The translations under genes were made by a program, and so were the position numbers. Shown here piece by piece: positions 24,567 through 36,424 of a stretch of DNA of 64,000 nt (position 1 is the first letter of the stretch; the number at the start of each line of letters is the position of its first letter). The stretch comes from an uncultured Prevotellaceae bacterium (GTDB lineage: Bacteria > Bacteroidota > Bacteroidia > Bacteroidales > Bacteroidaceae): the NCBI GenBank assembly GCA_902799905.1, contig CADCCB010000003.1, forward strand, positions 46,729 through 110,728, read 5' to 3'. The notes beneath the pieces are model-generated. The model saw only the letters and a list, made by a program, of their open reading frames with translations. It searched no databases and was not told the DNA's origin.

Positions 24567-25003
24567 CTCTCACCTTTTCGGGCTTCTTCCCAAGAAAGTA
24601 AGGCCTTGATAAAAGTTTCGCACGGGTTGTTGCGGAACTTTTTTTCTTTCATAGACTTGATGAGCGTATAGACCGTGAATACGAGCAGGCATAGCAGAAA
24701 GCCTGAGGCGTAGGCATAGTAAGGCATATAGTCTATATTGACCAACAGACTGAATAGGGCTACGGGAATGACAAAGGCCAAGCCAAAGATAAGCATGCGA
24801 TACTTGCGCCATGACTCTTTGAAGTCTTCGAACTTCTGTCTGCTTTCCAGATATTGCTCGAATTCTTCTTCGCTGGCTATCTGGTAGTTTCCAAGTTTGG
24901 GCAGGGTAGGGTCATCCTTGTGGTCGGTGCGGATATCCCATATATGTCCCTGAAGGCTTTCCAGAGAGATGGGATCTATGTATGAACGGTCAATCTGAAA
25001 CAT
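24563..25003 (-). CDS. small two-helix membrane protein, unknown function
   Basis: 146 residues. A charged soluble N-terminal region (1-66) precedes two membrane helices (about 70-90 and 95-116) and a short basic tail. I do not recognise the family. There is no promoter of the usual form just upstream, and it lies beyond the galactose operon terminator, so it may rely on read-through. The ORF is well formed, and neither flanking gene explains it as a shadow. Confidence 0.7.
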   Translation of the reverse strand: MFQIDRSYIDPISLESLQGHIWDIRTDHKDDPTLPKLGNYQIASEEEFEQYLESRQKFEDFKESWRKYRMLIFGLAFVIPVALFSLLVNIDYMPYYAYASGFLLCLLVFTVYTLIKSMKEKKFRNNPCETFIKALLSWEEARKGES

Positions 25004-25025
25004 TTCTACAATATATTATAATAAA

Positions 25026-25060
25026 GGGGATGGGGCTGCGTTTGTTCAGACCCCATCCCC
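25026..25060 (-). terminator. rho-independent terminator after galK
   Basis: Read on the minus strand, GGGGATGGGG (25060-25051) pairs with CCCCATCCCC (25035-25026) with a loop of about 15 bases, followed by TTTATTATAATA. It closes the galM-transporter-galK unit. Confidence 0.8.
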
Positions 25061-25077
25061 CTTCTTAGGGGTTATTG

Positions 25078-26241
25078 TTAGCAGAGTTTGCGAGAGCCGT
25101 CGCCAATGACGACATCGATAACCTCGGGCTCGTGGCCATACTTGGCAGCAAACTTCTTCTTGGCATCGGCAATGAACTTGTTGTAGAGATCGGCACGCAC
25201 CAGGTTGATGGTACAGCCGCCGAAACCACCACCCATAATACGGCTGCCGGTTACCTCGTTTTCCTTGGCGATATCGTTCAGATAGTCAAGTTCCTCGCAA
25301 CTAACCTCATACTCCTTGGATAGGCCGTAGTGGGTCTCGTACATCTTCTGACCAACAGTCTCGTAGTCGCCTGCCAGCAGAGCATCGCAGACAGCCAGGA
25401 CACGATCCTTCTCGCCCAATACAAAGTGAGCACGGGTGTAGTCCTCTTCGCCTACCTCGGCGCGAACCTCTTCGAGTTGCTCCCAAGTGCAGTCGCGCAA
25501 AGTCTCGAACTTGCCCTCTGGATGTTTCTTGGCAATAGCCTTCACTACGTTCTCGCAGGAGTTGCGACGGTCGTTGTATGGTGAACCAGCCAGTTCGTGC
25601 TTCACTTTACTATTGAGCAGCACCAGACGGTAGCCATCGGGCTTGAAGGGGAAATATTCGAACTCACGGCTACGGCAGTCAAGGCGCATCAGACAGCCGG
25701 CCTTGCCAAAGACAGAGGCAAACTGGTCCATGATACCACAATTCACACCGCAGTAGTTGTGCTCGGTAGCCTGACCGGCCAGCACCATATCCCATTGGGA
25801 TATTTTGTTCTCGCCGAAGATGTCGTTCAGACCACAGGCGAAGCAACTCTCCATAGCAGCACTTGATGACATACCAGCACCAAGGGGCACATCGCCGGCA
25901 AAGGCGATATTGAAGCCCTTCACAGGAACGCCCAACTTCTGGAATTCCTTGGCGATACCATAGATGTAGCGGGCCCAAGAGGCACGGGGACCAGCGGGAT
26001 CATCAAGGTGGAAGTCCACACGGTCCTTCAGATCGATAGCATATGCCATAACAGTATCTTCAGTTCCATTGGCACGCATCTCGGCAATGATGCCCTTGTC
26101 AACTGCGCCGGGGAATACGAATCCACCGTTATAGTCGGTGTGCTCACCAATCAGGTTTATACGACCAGGAGATGCATAAACATTACCTGTCTTGCCATCA
26201 AAATGCTTGATGAAGCGACTTCTTACAAATTCAATGTCCAT
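25078..26241 (-). CDS. galK: Galactokinase
   Basis: 387 residues, normal length. GHMP-kinase motifs are in place: GRINLIGEHTDYNGG (substrate loop), PLGAGMSSSAA (ATP-binding motif), GVNCGIMDQ with the catalytic Asp, and GGGFGGCTINLV near the C-terminus. It phosphorylates galactose at C1 with ATP for the Leloir route. It is the third gene of the galactose unit, 35 bases after the transporter, and is followed by a terminator. Confidence 0.96.
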   Translation of the reverse strand: MDIEFVRSRFIKHFDGKTGNVYASPGRINLIGEHTDYNGGFVFPGAVDKGIIAEMRANGTEDTVMAYAIDLKDRVDFHLDDPAGPRASWARYIYGIAKEFQKLGVPVKGFNIAFAGDVPLGAGMSSSAAMESCFACGLNDIFGENKISQWDMVLAGQATEHNYCGVNCGIMDQFASVFGKAGCLMRLDCRSREFEYFPFKPDGYRLVLLNSKVKHELAGSPYNDRRNSCENVVKAIAKKHPEGKFETLRDCTWEQLEEVRAEVGEEDYTRAHFVLGEKDRVLAVCDALLAGDYETVGQKMYETHYGLSKEYEVSCEELDYLNDIAKENEVTGSRIMGGGFGGCTINLVRADLYNKFIADAKKKFAAKYGHEPEVIDVVIGDGSRKLC

Positions 26242-26276
26242 AACTTAATAAATGTTTTTAAGATTATTGTTTTGGG

Positions 26277-27587
26277 TTACTTTTTCTCGTTAAGACCAAT
26301 CTTGCTGCCTTTCCAGCAGAACCAGAGCAGGTAAACATAGTAGACGAACATCAGACTGATGGCGATGGTGACACCAGTTGAGGTAGGTGTGACAACTTCC
26401 TTCAACGTATCGGGATCGGTAACGATGGTTCCGCCCGTTGACAGGCTGATATTGTCGACTACGGCACCCATGATAGGCATCAAGATGGCTGCACCGATTA
26501 CACCAGTATTGATGATGCCGGAAGCAGCTTTGGTGTGGCGTCCGAGTTTCTGCAAACCGAGGTTGAATACCAGTGGCCACATTACTGAATGGAAGAGACC
26601 AGCAGCAAGCATGCACCATACGCTAATCATACCTGGGAGTACAAGTGATGCACCGATGCAGATGGCACCAAGGGTGATACACGATGACAACAGGACTCTA
26701 GGCTCGAACTTCGTAAGAATACCAGCACCGATGAAACGACCGACCATCATGCCGCCCCAATAGAAGGTGAGGAATGTGGTGGCACCATCAAGGCCAAGCA
26801 CCTTGAATTTGTAAGGAAGCATCGAGGGAACGCCAATTTCAACACCCATGTACATAAAGATGCCAAGTGCACCGAGCCATACGTGCGGATATTTGAATAC
26901 GGAACTCTTCTCGACAATCTTTTCGCCAGCCTCTTCGCTCTGCTTGCCTTCGTCAATCTTTGGTAACTTCAGGAACACGAGGATACCGCAGATAATGAGG
27001 GTGAAGATACCTAATCCCAGGAATGGGCCAGGAATGTCGGCACCTGTGGCAATGACATTGCCTTCTGCATCCTTGTTAGTAAAAATCATATAGGTGATAA
27101 ACAGCGGTGCTACGGTAGTTGCTACCGAGTTCAAAGCCTGTGACAGCGTCATTCGGAAAGCACCCTTCTCAGGCGAACCGAGCACCATCACATAGGGATT
27201 GGCTACGTTCTGAAGCATCACCACACCCATGGCAACAACACACATGCTGCCCAGAAATACTGCATAGATGGTGCTCACATCTTGGTCAAGTACACCATTA
27301 ATACCCAAAGAGTTAATGATGAAGCCGATTCCTGCTACTGCCAAGCCTAAGATAAGAGTTCCTTTGTATCCAATCTTGCTCATTAATAGTGAGAATGGGA
27401 TGGCAAGTATGTAGGCTCCATAGAAGGCCGTGTTGACATATTGTCCCTGTTGGGCGGTCAGTTTAAATGCTTTAGAGCATAATTCAATCATTGAGTTGTT
27501 CATGGTGGTGATGAATCCAATCAGGAAACACACGATGAACACAATAATCAATGGGAACAGATAGTTCTGTGTTTGTTTTTGTGACAT
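26277..27587 (-). CDS. MFS sugar transporter, glucose/galactose (FHS) type
   Basis: 436 residues with about twelve membrane helices. The start FLIGFITTMNNSMIELCSKAFKL and NTAFYGAYILAIPFSLLM match the fucose-galactose-glucose:proton symporter family (FucP/GluP). It brings sugar across the inner membrane. Placement between galM and galK makes galactose, possibly with glucose, the likely substrate. A gap of 99 bases to galM carries a palindromic repeat; a weak -7-like ATTCTTTG is present there, so separate transcription is possible but not shown. Confidence 0.9.
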   Translation of the reverse strand: MSQKQTQNYLFPLIIVFIVCFLIGFITTMNNSMIELCSKAFKLTAQQGQYVNTAFYGAYILAIPFSLLMSKIGYKGTLILGLAVAGIGFIINSLGINGVLDQDVSTIYAVFLGSMCVVAMGVVMLQNVANPYVMVLGSPEKGAFRMTLSQALNSVATTVAPLFITYMIFTNKDAEGNVIATGADIPGPFLGLGIFTLIICGILVFLKLPKIDEGKQSEEAGEKIVEKSSVFKYPHVWLGALGIFMYMGVEIGVPSMLPYKFKVLGLDGATTFLTFYWGGMMVGRFIGAGILTKFEPRVLLSSCITLGAICIGASLVLPGMISVWCMLAAGLFHSVMWPLVFNLGLQKLGRHTKAASGIINTGVIGAAILMPIMGAVVDNISLSTGGTIVTDPDTLKEVVTPTSTGVTIAISLMFVYYVYLLWFCWKGSKIGLNEKK

Positions 27588-27622
27588 TTTAATAGGTTTT
27601 GAGTTATTATATGCAAAGAATT

Positions 27623-27674
27623 AAAGGTTTGAGGCTCAGACCTGTGTAACTCAAATCTTATACCTCAAACCTTT
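27623..27674. repeat. GAGGTTTGAG-type inverted repeat between galM and the transporter gene
   Basis: AAAGGTTTGAGG (27623-27634) and CCTCAAACCTTT (27663-27674) are perfect complements, and further CTCAAAT words lie between and after them. On the minus-strand message it would form a 12-pair stem within the gal operon, which could lower or stabilise expression of the downstream genes. Confidence 0.75.
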
Positions 27675-27686
27675 TGTCTCAAATCA

Positions 27687-28778
27687 TTACTCGGCAACAC
27701 CGAACTTATAGATCGTTTTCTGCTTGTAACGCTGACCAGGATTCAGTATTACGCTTGGGAAGTATGGACGGTTAGGAGAGTCGGGGAAGTGCTGGGCCTC
27801 GAAGCATACGGCTGAGCGACGTGGGAATGTGGCACCATTGGCTCCCTTGTAACCGCAAAGGTAGTTGCCTGTATAGAGTTGCATGCCGGGCTCAGTTGTG
27901 TACACCTCAAGGGTACGGCCGCTGTTAGGCTCTGTCACGCGGGCTGCGAAACTGAGTTCGCCCTCTTCCTGCTTGTTTAGCACATAGTTATGGTCGAAGC
28001 CGTTGCCGAACTTGATTTGCTCGTTGTCTGCATCGATGTCCTTTCCAAAGGCCTTCGGCGTGCGGAAGTCAAACGGAGTGCCCTCGACTTTCAGAATCTC
28101 GCCGGTAGGAATTGCGGTTGCGTCTGTCGGCAGATAGAAGTCTGCGTTGATTTCACAGATCTGGTTGTCAATGGTAGGAGTGGGATCAGCGGTACCTGCC
28201 AGAGAGAAGAAAGCATGATGCGTCAGATTGACGATGGTCTTCTTATTGGTGGTAGCCAGATACTCAATCACCAGTTCGTTCTGGTCGGTGAAGGTGAACT
28301 CAACCGTCACATCCAGTTCACCGGTAAAGCCTTCTTCACCATAACTGGAGATGCGATGGAGGGCCAGCGAGCGTGGTCCCATCTGACGGGCATCCCATAC
28401 TTTGGCGTTAAAGCCTACGGCTCCACCGTGCAGGTGGTTGGGACCGTTGTTGATAAACAGTTGGTACTCCTTGCCATTCAGCGTGAACTGACCCTTGCAG
28501 ATGCGGTTGCCCCAACGTCCAATGAGGGTTGAGAGATAAGGCTCGTTGCCACTGGTGAGTTGCTGAATGTTGGCATGTCCTTGGATCACGTTTCCTACTT
28601 TGCCGTCCTTGTCGGGAACCATGATGGCACAGATGGCGCCTCCATAGTTAGAGATGGCAACTTCGTAACCTTTACGATTCTTCAGAATGTAAAGATCGGT
28701 TTTCTTTCCGTTGATAGTGGTCTGGAAGTCTTCGCGCTTCAGACCACAGAGATTCGCATTTTCAGATGTGTTTGTCAT
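27687..28778 (-). CDS. galM: Aldose 1-epimerase (mutarotase)
   Basis: 363 residues. GalM landmarks are visible: NRICKGQFTLNGKEYQL, NNGPNHLHGG (catalytic His), NLTHHAFFSLAG (second His) and the late GNYLCGYKG, with EAQHFPDSPN holding the catalytic Glu. It interconverts alpha and beta galactose ahead of GalK. No signal peptide with this start, so cytoplasmic. ATG 28778 is chosen because the promoter at 28812-28843 lies over the codons of the longer frame. Confidence 0.94.
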   Translation of the reverse strand: MTNTSENANLCGLKREDFQTTINGKKTDLYILKNRKGYEVAISNYGGAICAIMVPDKDGKVGNVIQGHANIQQLTSGNEPYLSTLIGRWGNRICKGQFTLNGKEYQLFINNGPNHLHGGAVGFNAKVWDARQMGPRSLALHRISSYGEEGFTGELDVTVEFTFTDQNELVIEYLATTNKKTIVNLTHHAFFSLAGTADPTPTIDNQICEINADFYLPTDATAIPTGEILKVEGTPFDFRTPKAFGKDIDADNEQIKFGNGFDHNYVLNKQEEGELSFAARVTEPNSGRTLEVYTTEPGMQLYTGNYLCGYKGANGATFPRRSAVCFEAQHFPDSPNRPYFPSVILNPGQRYKQKTIYKFGVAE

Positions 28779-28811
28779 ATCAAAATGTTTTTTAGTTACT
28801 GTAACTGTTTG

Positions 28812-28843
28812 CAAAGTAACAAAAAAATACCGACTTGTGCAAA
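28812..28843 (-). promoter_or_regulatory. promoter of the galactose operon
   Basis: Minus-strand TTACTTTG (28812-28819), one base from consensus, with TTTG (28840-28843) 20 bases upstream. Confidence 0.6.
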
Positions 28844-28874
28844 CAAATCGGTAAAAAGTTGGTGTTAAAGATAA

Positions 28875-30194
28875 CTAAATATGTGTTTTTAGTAAGTCTG
28901 AAATGATATAGGCACTACCTCCGACAAAGATTACGTCATCGCTGGTAGCACCTTCAAGTGCCGCTTGATAGGCTTCTTCGACTGTTGGAAAGGTCTGGCT
29001 GTTCAGCCCGAACTGGTCGCCAAAAACCTTAAGCGACATTTCGGAGAGTGCACGGTGGTTTGTGCTCTTTGTGAAGAAATATGTGGCCTTCTTTGGTAGT
29101 TTCTCAAGCACGGAATAAACATCCTTGTCGTCTGCAATACCGAAGATGATACGTAATTCTCGGCATGGTGTGTTCTCCAACTGATGACTCAGATAGGTCC
29201 ATGCACCAGGATTATGTCCCATGTCGCAGATGACTCTCGGATTCTCCTTGACAATCTGCCATCTGGCCTGTAGGCCTGTCAACTTGACGATGTTTAGGAA
29301 GGCATTGTTCATTTCCTGTTCCATCTTCTCGTTTTTATCATCACCAAAGTCGGCCAAATAGCCAGCATTGGCCAATTGGCGCAAAGCACAGAGTGTGGTG
29401 TTCATGTTCTTTGGCTGGAACTCACCACTCAGTTCGCAACGGAACTCGTTATGATTCTTTTGCCGGTAACGAATGGTTCCGTCGCTGTTCTGGGTCGCTT
29501 CTGTAATCTCCTTGTTCTCATCATCGTCAGCAAAAACGATTCTTGAGTGATTCTCTTGGGCAATCGCCTCAAAAATAGGAAGTGTCTCAGGCATCGACTC
29601 ACCTATGACAACAGGAACATTTGGTTTAATGATGCCTGCTTTCTCAATGGCAATCTGTTCTAAACTAGTGCCAAGCAACCGTGTGTGGTCAAGTGAGATG
29701 TTGGTGATAACGGAGAGAATAGGGGTGATGATGTTGGTACTGTCAAGGCGTCCACCGAGTCCTACTTCGATGACAGCAATGTCGACATCTGTTTCCTCAA
29801 AGTATTTGAAGGCCATTGCCGTTGTTATCTCGAAGAATGTGGGCTTTAGTTGTTCGAATAGCGCCCGTTCCTTGTCTACGAATTTTGTGACATACTCTTC
29901 CGTAATCGGGTTACCATTGACCCTGATTCGTTCACTAAAGTCTACGATATGTGGAGAGGTGTAGAGACCAACCCTGTAGCCGCAAATCTGGAGCATGGCG
30001 GCAATGAGATGGCTGGTAGACCCCTTGCCATTAGTGCCAGCCACGTGGATAGACCTGAAGTGCTTGTGTGGATGGCCAAAGTGCTCGTCAAGTGCCAGCA
30101 TCGTGTCAAGCCCTTCTTTATAGCCGGCTACCCCCTGCTGTTCGTAATTGGCCGTGCGGTTGAACAGGTAATGAATGGTCTCTTCGTAGTTCAT
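28875..30194 (-). CDS. folC: Bifunctional folylpolyglutamate / dihydrofolate synthase
   Basis: 439 residues with the Mur-ligase fold. The ATP loop [15 protein letters not shown], the following [18 protein letters not shown], and [14 protein letters not shown] are FolC signatures; the C-terminal glutamate-ligase domain starts near 300. It adds glutamate to dihydropteroate and to folates in the cytoplasm. The ATG overlaps the dnaJ stop by four bases, putting a folate gene at the end of the chaperone operon. Confidence 0.94.
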   Translation of the reverse strand: MNYEETIHYLFNRTANYEQQGVAGYKEGLDTMLALDEHFGHPHKHFRSIHVAGTNGKGSTSHLIAAMLQICGYRVGLYTSPHIVDFSERIRVNGNPITEEYVTKFVDKERALFEQLKPTFFEITTAMAFKYFEETDVDIAVIEVGLGGRLDSTNIITPILSVITNISLDHTRLLGTSLEQIAIEKAGIIKPNVPVVIGESMPETLPIFEAIAQENHSRIVFADDDENKEITEATQNSDGTIRYRQKNHNEFRCELSGEFQPKNMNTTLCALRQLANAGYLADFGDDKNEKMEQEMNNAFLNIVKLTGLQARWQIVKENPRVICDMGHNPGAWTYLSHQLENTPCRELRIIFGIADDKDVYSVLEKLPKKATYFFTKSTNHRALSEMSLKVFGDQFGLNSQTFPTVEEAYQAALEGATSDDVIFVGGSAYIISDLLKTHI

Positions 30195-31357
30195 TGGAAA
30201 TAGTTTTTGAAGCGTTGGAATATTGATGCCTTTGTCTGGTTGTCTCCTTTGAAATTATCGCTATCCTTGAAAGCCTCAATAGCATTCTTTTCCTCTCGTG
30301 ATAGAGTCTTTGGAATATATACGCTAATGTTGACAACTAAATCTCCACGTCCAGAGCCGTAGCCCTGTACGATAGGCAGTCCCTTACCCCTCAAACGCAT
30401 AGTCTTGCCAGGTTGGGTACCGTTTTCTATCTTAACTTTCAACGTCTTTCCTTCAATGGTCGGGATATCAATTTCTCCGCCCAATGCTGCTGTTGGGAAG
30501 TCAAGCAGTAGGTTGTATATCAAGTCATTGCCGTCGCGGACAAAAGTGTCGTGCTCCTCTTCTTCGATGAATACCTGTATGTCGCCAGCAATGCCGCCCC
30601 TGAAGCCTGCATTACCTTTGCCAGGTACGTTGACCACCATACCCTCAGCAACACCAGCAGGAATGTTAATCTCGACGAGTTCCTCGCCTTTGGTGACACC
30701 AGTGCCTCCACATTCATGACACTTGTTCTTAATAATCTGACCTTCACCTTGACAAGTGGGGCAGATTCCCTGTGATTGCATCATGCCAAAGATGCTTTGG
30801 GTGGTATGGGTGATGACGCCTGATCCATGACATGTAGGACAGGTCTCACGATTACTGCCGCTTTCCGCTCCTGTGCCGTGACAATGGGTGCAGGTGGTAT
30901 CTTTGCGAACCTTGAATTTCTTCGTTACGCCCTGGTTAATCTCTTCCAATGTAAGTTTGACCTTCAGGCGCAGGTCGCTACCACGATGCTGCTGCGGACG
31001 ACCGCCTCGTGAGCCAAAGCCACCGAAACCTCCAAATCCGGCCCGGCCTCCAAAGATGTCACCGAACATCGAGAAGATGTCGTCCATGTTCATTGAGGCT
31101 CCTCCGAAACCGTCGAAACCGCCACCGCCCATTGGACCGCTGAAACCGAACTGATCGTATTGCTGGCGTTTCTGCGGGTCGTGCAGCACATTGTAGGCCT
31201 CGGCGGCCTCCTTGAATTTCTCTTCTGCCTGTTTGTCACCGGGGTTGCGGTCAGGATGATACTTGATGGCTATCTTTCGGTAGGCCTTCTTGATTTCGTC
31301 TTCTGAGGCTGTCTTCTCAACGCCCAGGACCTCGTAGTAGTCTCTTTTCTGTGCCAT
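30191..31357 (-). CDS. dnaJ: Chaperone DnaJ
   Basis: 388 residues. J domain (1-70, with YHPDRNPGD), a Gly/Phe-rich stretch (about 75-130), four CxxCxGxG zinc repeats ([32 protein letters not shown]), and two substrate-binding beta domains. It activates the DnaK ATPase. It overlaps grpE by one base (TAATG) and folC by four. Confidence 0.97.
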   Translation of the reverse strand: MAQKRDYYEVLGVEKTASEDEIKKAYRKIAIKYHPDRNPGDKQAEEKFKEAAEAYNVLHDPQKRQQYDQFGFSGPMGGGGFDGFGGASMNMDDIFSMFGDIFGGRAGFGGFGGFGSRGGRPQQHRGSDLRLKVKLTLEEINQGVTKKFKVRKDTTCTHCHGTGAESGSNRETCPTCHGSGVITHTTQSIFGMMQSQGICPTCQGEGQIIKNKCHECGGTGVTKGEELVEINIPAGVAEGMVVNVPGKGNAGFRGGIAGDIQVFIEEEEHDTFVRDGNDLIYNLLLDFPTAALGGEIDIPTIEGKTLKVKIENGTQPGKTMRLRGKGLPIVQGYGSGRGDLVVNISVYIPKTLSREEKNAIEAFKDSDNFKGDNQTKASIFQRFKNYFQ

Positions 31358-31938
31358 TATTGTCCTACGGCCACTTTTGCGTAGCGGATTACTTTGTCAT
31401 TCAGTTTATAACCAGTGGCCATACAATCGATGACCTTACCCTTCTTGTCGTCGCCCATGCCAGGCACTAGTGCTACGGCCTCATGCAGGTTGGTGTCGAA
31501 GTCGGCATCTTGAGTTTCAATCTTCGAGACACCTTGGGCCTCGAGTACTTTCATAAGTTTCTGGTATATGAGTTGCATGCCCTCACGCAAGACCTGCGGG
31601 TCTTCGGTCTTTTCGCCGTTGGCAATGGCACGTTCCATATCGTCTATCACAGGCAGTAGGGCCGTGATGGTCTTCTCACCACCGTTCAGAATCAGTTCGG
31701 TACGCTCCTTCAATGTACGCTTGCGGTAGTTATCGAACTCGGCCATTGTGCGCAGATACTTGTCTTTCAGTTCGGCAATCTGTGCCTCGGCAGCCTCCAG
31801 CGGGTCGGTTTCGGCTTCGACTGATTCTTCGGACTTCTCAGACTCTTCAGCCTCAGTTTCTGCCTTAATGTCAGTATCCTGAACTTTCTCTTCGTTCAAG
31901 GTCTCTCCATCTTCAATGTTAATATCTTTTTCTGTCAT
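31357..31938 (-). CDS. grpE: Nucleotide exchange factor GrpE
   Basis: 193 residues. A Glu-rich N-terminal tail (1-55) leads into the long dimerisation helix ([24 protein letters not shown]) and the C-terminal beta domain ([35 protein letters not shown]). It releases ADP from DnaK. First gene of grpE-dnaJ-folC; no heat-shock inverted repeat or clear TAnnTTTG box was seen in the 54 bases before it, only a small TGCCT/AGGCA stem near 31962-31977. Confidence 0.96.
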   Translation of the reverse strand: MTEKDINIEDGETLNEEKVQDTDIKAETEAEESEKSEESVEAETDPLEAAEAQIAELKDKYLRTMAEFDNYRKRTLKERTELILNGGEKTITALLPVIDDMERAIANGEKTEDPQVLREGMQLIYQKLMKVLEAQGVSKIETQDADFDTNLHEAVALVPGMGDDKKGKVIDCMATGYKLNDKVIRYAKVAVGQ

Positions 31939-31992
31939 AATTACATGGTTTAATTGCTCTGCCTAAATGCAGGCAAAATCTGTGCCAAACCT

Positions 31993-33648
<1,656 letters not shown>

Positions 33649-33709
33649 TTATTAATTTTCAGTCATGAGCCCGTATTTATTTCTATATCAAAGACTGTAG
33701 GCACTCTTT

Positions 33710-36424
33710 TTACTGGTTGCAGAGCAGACGGTAGGGGCAGGAGTGGCAACGGTCACGGTCGTTAGTAGGTGTATAGGGGATGTCGGGATTAAACATTTGA
33801 TCGATGGTTTCTGTGAGCAACTCCATGAAACGATTCTTGTCGTTTTGGATGTCTACAATAGGACTCTTGCCGAAACAGAGCGTCGGGTCGTAGTCGTTGG
33901 TACCAGCATGCTGGATGAAGAGTAGGGCCGGTGATACGGGCGTCTGCGGATGCTCGGCTTTGATGAGGATAGAGTAGAGTAGGGTTTGCAGATAATAGTC
34001 ACTATGGTTCTTGAGGTTCTCCTGCTGGAAGATGGCTTCGACATTGGCCAATGGTTTTGCCTGATAACTGCCTGTCTTGTAGTCAATGACGCGGATGCGC
34101 TCTTGACCGTCCTTGACGATTCGATCAAGGCGGTCAATGACACCACCGATAGCCGTTGTGATGTGGCGAGTTTGGATGGTGCCTCTTACCTTGCACTCCA
34201 AACCTATGATGCTGAATGGTGCCACCCGATGGTCTATCTCCAGCAACTGACGTAAATAGCGGATGATGACTGCGCGGTTAATGATTTGTAGTCCTGATAG
34301 ATCCTGTGTCGTGCCCAGTTCTTCCTTCATGGCCATATCGACAGCCTGTTCTATCTCAACGCGGTTCTTCAGCAGTTGCTCGATATCGCTTTTCAGAATC
34401 TGGCGGCTCTTCTGCATCAGTCGTTCATAGACGATTTGCGAAGCCTTATGGAAGATGTTGCCGAACATGCGGTTGTCGATGGTGTCATCGTCTTCAACCT
34501 TAGGTTCCAGCAGTTCACATTCGTATTTGTAATAATAGCGTAAAGGACAGCGCATATAGGTGTTGATGGCTGTTGGCGAGAGGAACCCCGTAGTACGCTT
34601 CTTGGCCAAGTGGATGACGGGCGGCTTGCCGTGGGGCAGTGAGACGGGCACATGAAGAGTCTCAAATCGGATGTCGTGATGTCGGTCTTCTACCATCATC
34701 TGGAGCATGAAGCGTGACATCTCACCTGTCTGACCATCGGTGGTACTGTTATTGTAAAGAATGGTGATGTCACCGGCACGCTGTAACAGTCGGTGGAAGT
34801 AATAACTGTAGATCGCCACTTTGTGGTCGGTGGTGGTCAGTCCGTATGCCTTGCGGATAGTGTAAGGGATGAAAGAAGCGTCGTTGACCCCCCGAGGCAT
34901 ATTACCCTCGTTGCATGAGAGTAGTAAGACGTGGTCGAAGTCGAGGTTGCGCGTCTCAAGCACACCCATCACCTGTAGTCCTTCTGCGGGCTCACCGTGG
35001 AAGGGCACAGAGGTGGATTGTATGAGTTGATTGAGAAGCCGCTGTAGGGTGCTGTCATCCACGAGCAGATCACCGCTATCGGTAAGTCCCTTCAGCCTGT
35101 TTGCTAAGGTGTAGGCTCTAAACACACTCTCCTGATAGAGGGGATCGTTGCCGCTGTCGACGAGGGCTATCCGTTGTAATATCCTACATAGCCAGGGGAG
35201 TAGTGCCTCATCGTCCTTCACGAGGATACTGGCCTCGTCTTGTGGCAATTGAGCCATATAGGGGTGGCGCATCACGGCAGCAAGGAAACGTGTACGGTAG
35301 CGTTGGTGCTGCTGGTCGTAGCCGATGGTTCGCAGGTTGGTCAGATTGTTGATGAGCGATGCGACAGGCGACTGCGCAAGAGGGTAGCCGGTGGTGATGT
35401 TTACCTTCTCCACTTGATTAGGCAGACAATGGATGATGGTAGGCAGAAGAGCCTCGTTGCATAGTACCACAGCCGTTTGCCGACCTGCCTCGATGCGTCC
35501 GTTCTCGTTCAGCCATTGACCCGTATAGTGAGCCTGGGCATTTTCTGTCGTTGACGAGATGAAGTGGATGGTTTTCTCACGTGCATATTGGTTGTAGATG
35601 TCCCTGTCGGTCGTATCCAACTCATTAGGGAAGTCGGCCAGATACTGACTGATGAAGTGGCCGGCCTCATTATCTTTAATATACGACGTGTCGAAGTCCC
35701 AGTAGAAACGGGCTTTGCCTTCATGGCGAAGGGCGTTGAACAGATGCTGCTCGACGGGTTGCACGAGGTTGAAACCTATGAATAGACAGATGTCTGCATC
35801 AACATTCTTGGCGATGGTGTCGCCATTGACGGTATTGACCACCTCACGATAGAGGGCTCCCTCGTATGCCAGTTGCTGCGTGGCCAACCTTTGGTTGAAG
35901 TCGTGGTAAATGTTGCCCATCTTCGACCATAGTTTTAGGAAACGCTCTTTCAGTAGCGTGTTGTGGTCGTCAGTAAAGTTGCTGAAGAAGTGGCCGATCG
36001 CCTCTTTCTGTTCATCAGAGAGATAACTGATGTCGTCGAGTTCATGGATGTCGCGCAGGTTGCGGAATATGCTGTCAGCATCGGCCATGTTCTTGTCAAG
36101 GTCATCGAAGTCTGCCAGTAGCAGTTGTCCCCATCCGTAGAAGTGGTCGAGGGTTTCATCGATACCTGTCTGTGCCGTGAATGACTTGTGGAGGTCGCAC
36201 ACCAGTTTGATGGGGTCAGCAACCGTGCGGTTTGTGTTGCGGCGGAATAGGTCGCTGATGGTGATGTATGACGGACTCCAAATGGGGCGTTTGGCTTGTT
36301 GAGCCAGATAGCAGTTGAGAAAGAGCGAGGCGCGTTTGTTAGGGAAAACGACGGCCACGCGTGAGAGGTCGTTCCCGTATTTGTTGAGAATATCCTCTGC
36401 GACGTATTCTAAGAAAGTCTTCAT
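33710..36424 (-). CDS. addB: AddB-type nuclease subunit of a helicase-nuclease (PD-(D/E)XK)
   Basis: 904 residues. The C-terminal nuclease carries GGVIDRLDR and VIDYKTGS, and four Cys are spaced like the AddB iron-sulfur staple: Cys626 (YMRCPLRYYY), then Cys893, Cys896 and Cys902 (CHSCPYRLLC). With AddA it resects broken DNA ends for recombination. The N-terminus (MKTFLEYVAEDIL..., AVVFPNKRASLFLNCYL) keeps the inactivated helicase-like fold, but I see no Walker A. It overlaps addA by four bases and is last in its operon. Confidence 0.88.
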   Translation of the reverse strand: MKTFLEYVAEDILNKYGNDLSRVAVVFPNKRASLFLNCYLAQQAKRPIWSPSYITISDLFRRNTNRTVADPIKLVCDLHKSFTAQTGIDETLDHFYGWGQLLLADFDDLDKNMADADSIFRNLRDIHELDDISYLSDEQKEAIGHFFSNFTDDHNTLLKERFLKLWSKMGNIYHDFNQRLATQQLAYEGALYREVVNTVNGDTIAKNVDADICLFIGFNLVQPVEQHLFNALRHEGKARFYWDFDTSYIKDNEAGHFISQYLADFPNELDTTDRDIYNQYAREKTIHFISSTTENAQAHYTGQWLNENGRIEAGRQTAVVLCNEALLPTIIHCLPNQVEKVNITTGYPLAQSPVASLINNLTNLRTIGYDQQHQRYRTRFLAAVMRHPYMAQLPQDEASILVKDDEALLPWLCRILQRIALVDSGNDPLYQESVFRAYTLANRLKGLTDSGDLLVDDSTLQRLLNQLIQSTSVPFHGEPAEGLQVMGVLETRNLDFDHVLLLSCNEGNMPRGVNDASFIPYTIRKAYGLTTTDHKVAIYSYYFHRLLQRAGDITILYNNSTTDGQTGEMSRFMLQMMVEDRHHDIRFETLHVPVSLPHGKPPVIHLAKKRTTGFLSPTAINTYMRCPLRYYYKYECELLEPKVEDDDTIDNRMFGNIFHKASQIVYERLMQKSRQILKSDIEQLLKNRVEIEQAVDMAMKEELGTTQDLSGLQIINRAVIIRYLRQLLEIDHRVAPFSIIGLECKVRGTIQTRHITTAIGGVIDRLDRIVKDGQERIRVIDYKTGSYQAKPLANVEAIFQQENLKNHSDYYLQTLLYSILIKAEHPQTPVSPALLFIQHAGTNDYDPTLCFGKSPIVDIQNDKNRFMELLTETIDQMFNPDIPYTPTNDRDRCHSCPYRLLCNQ

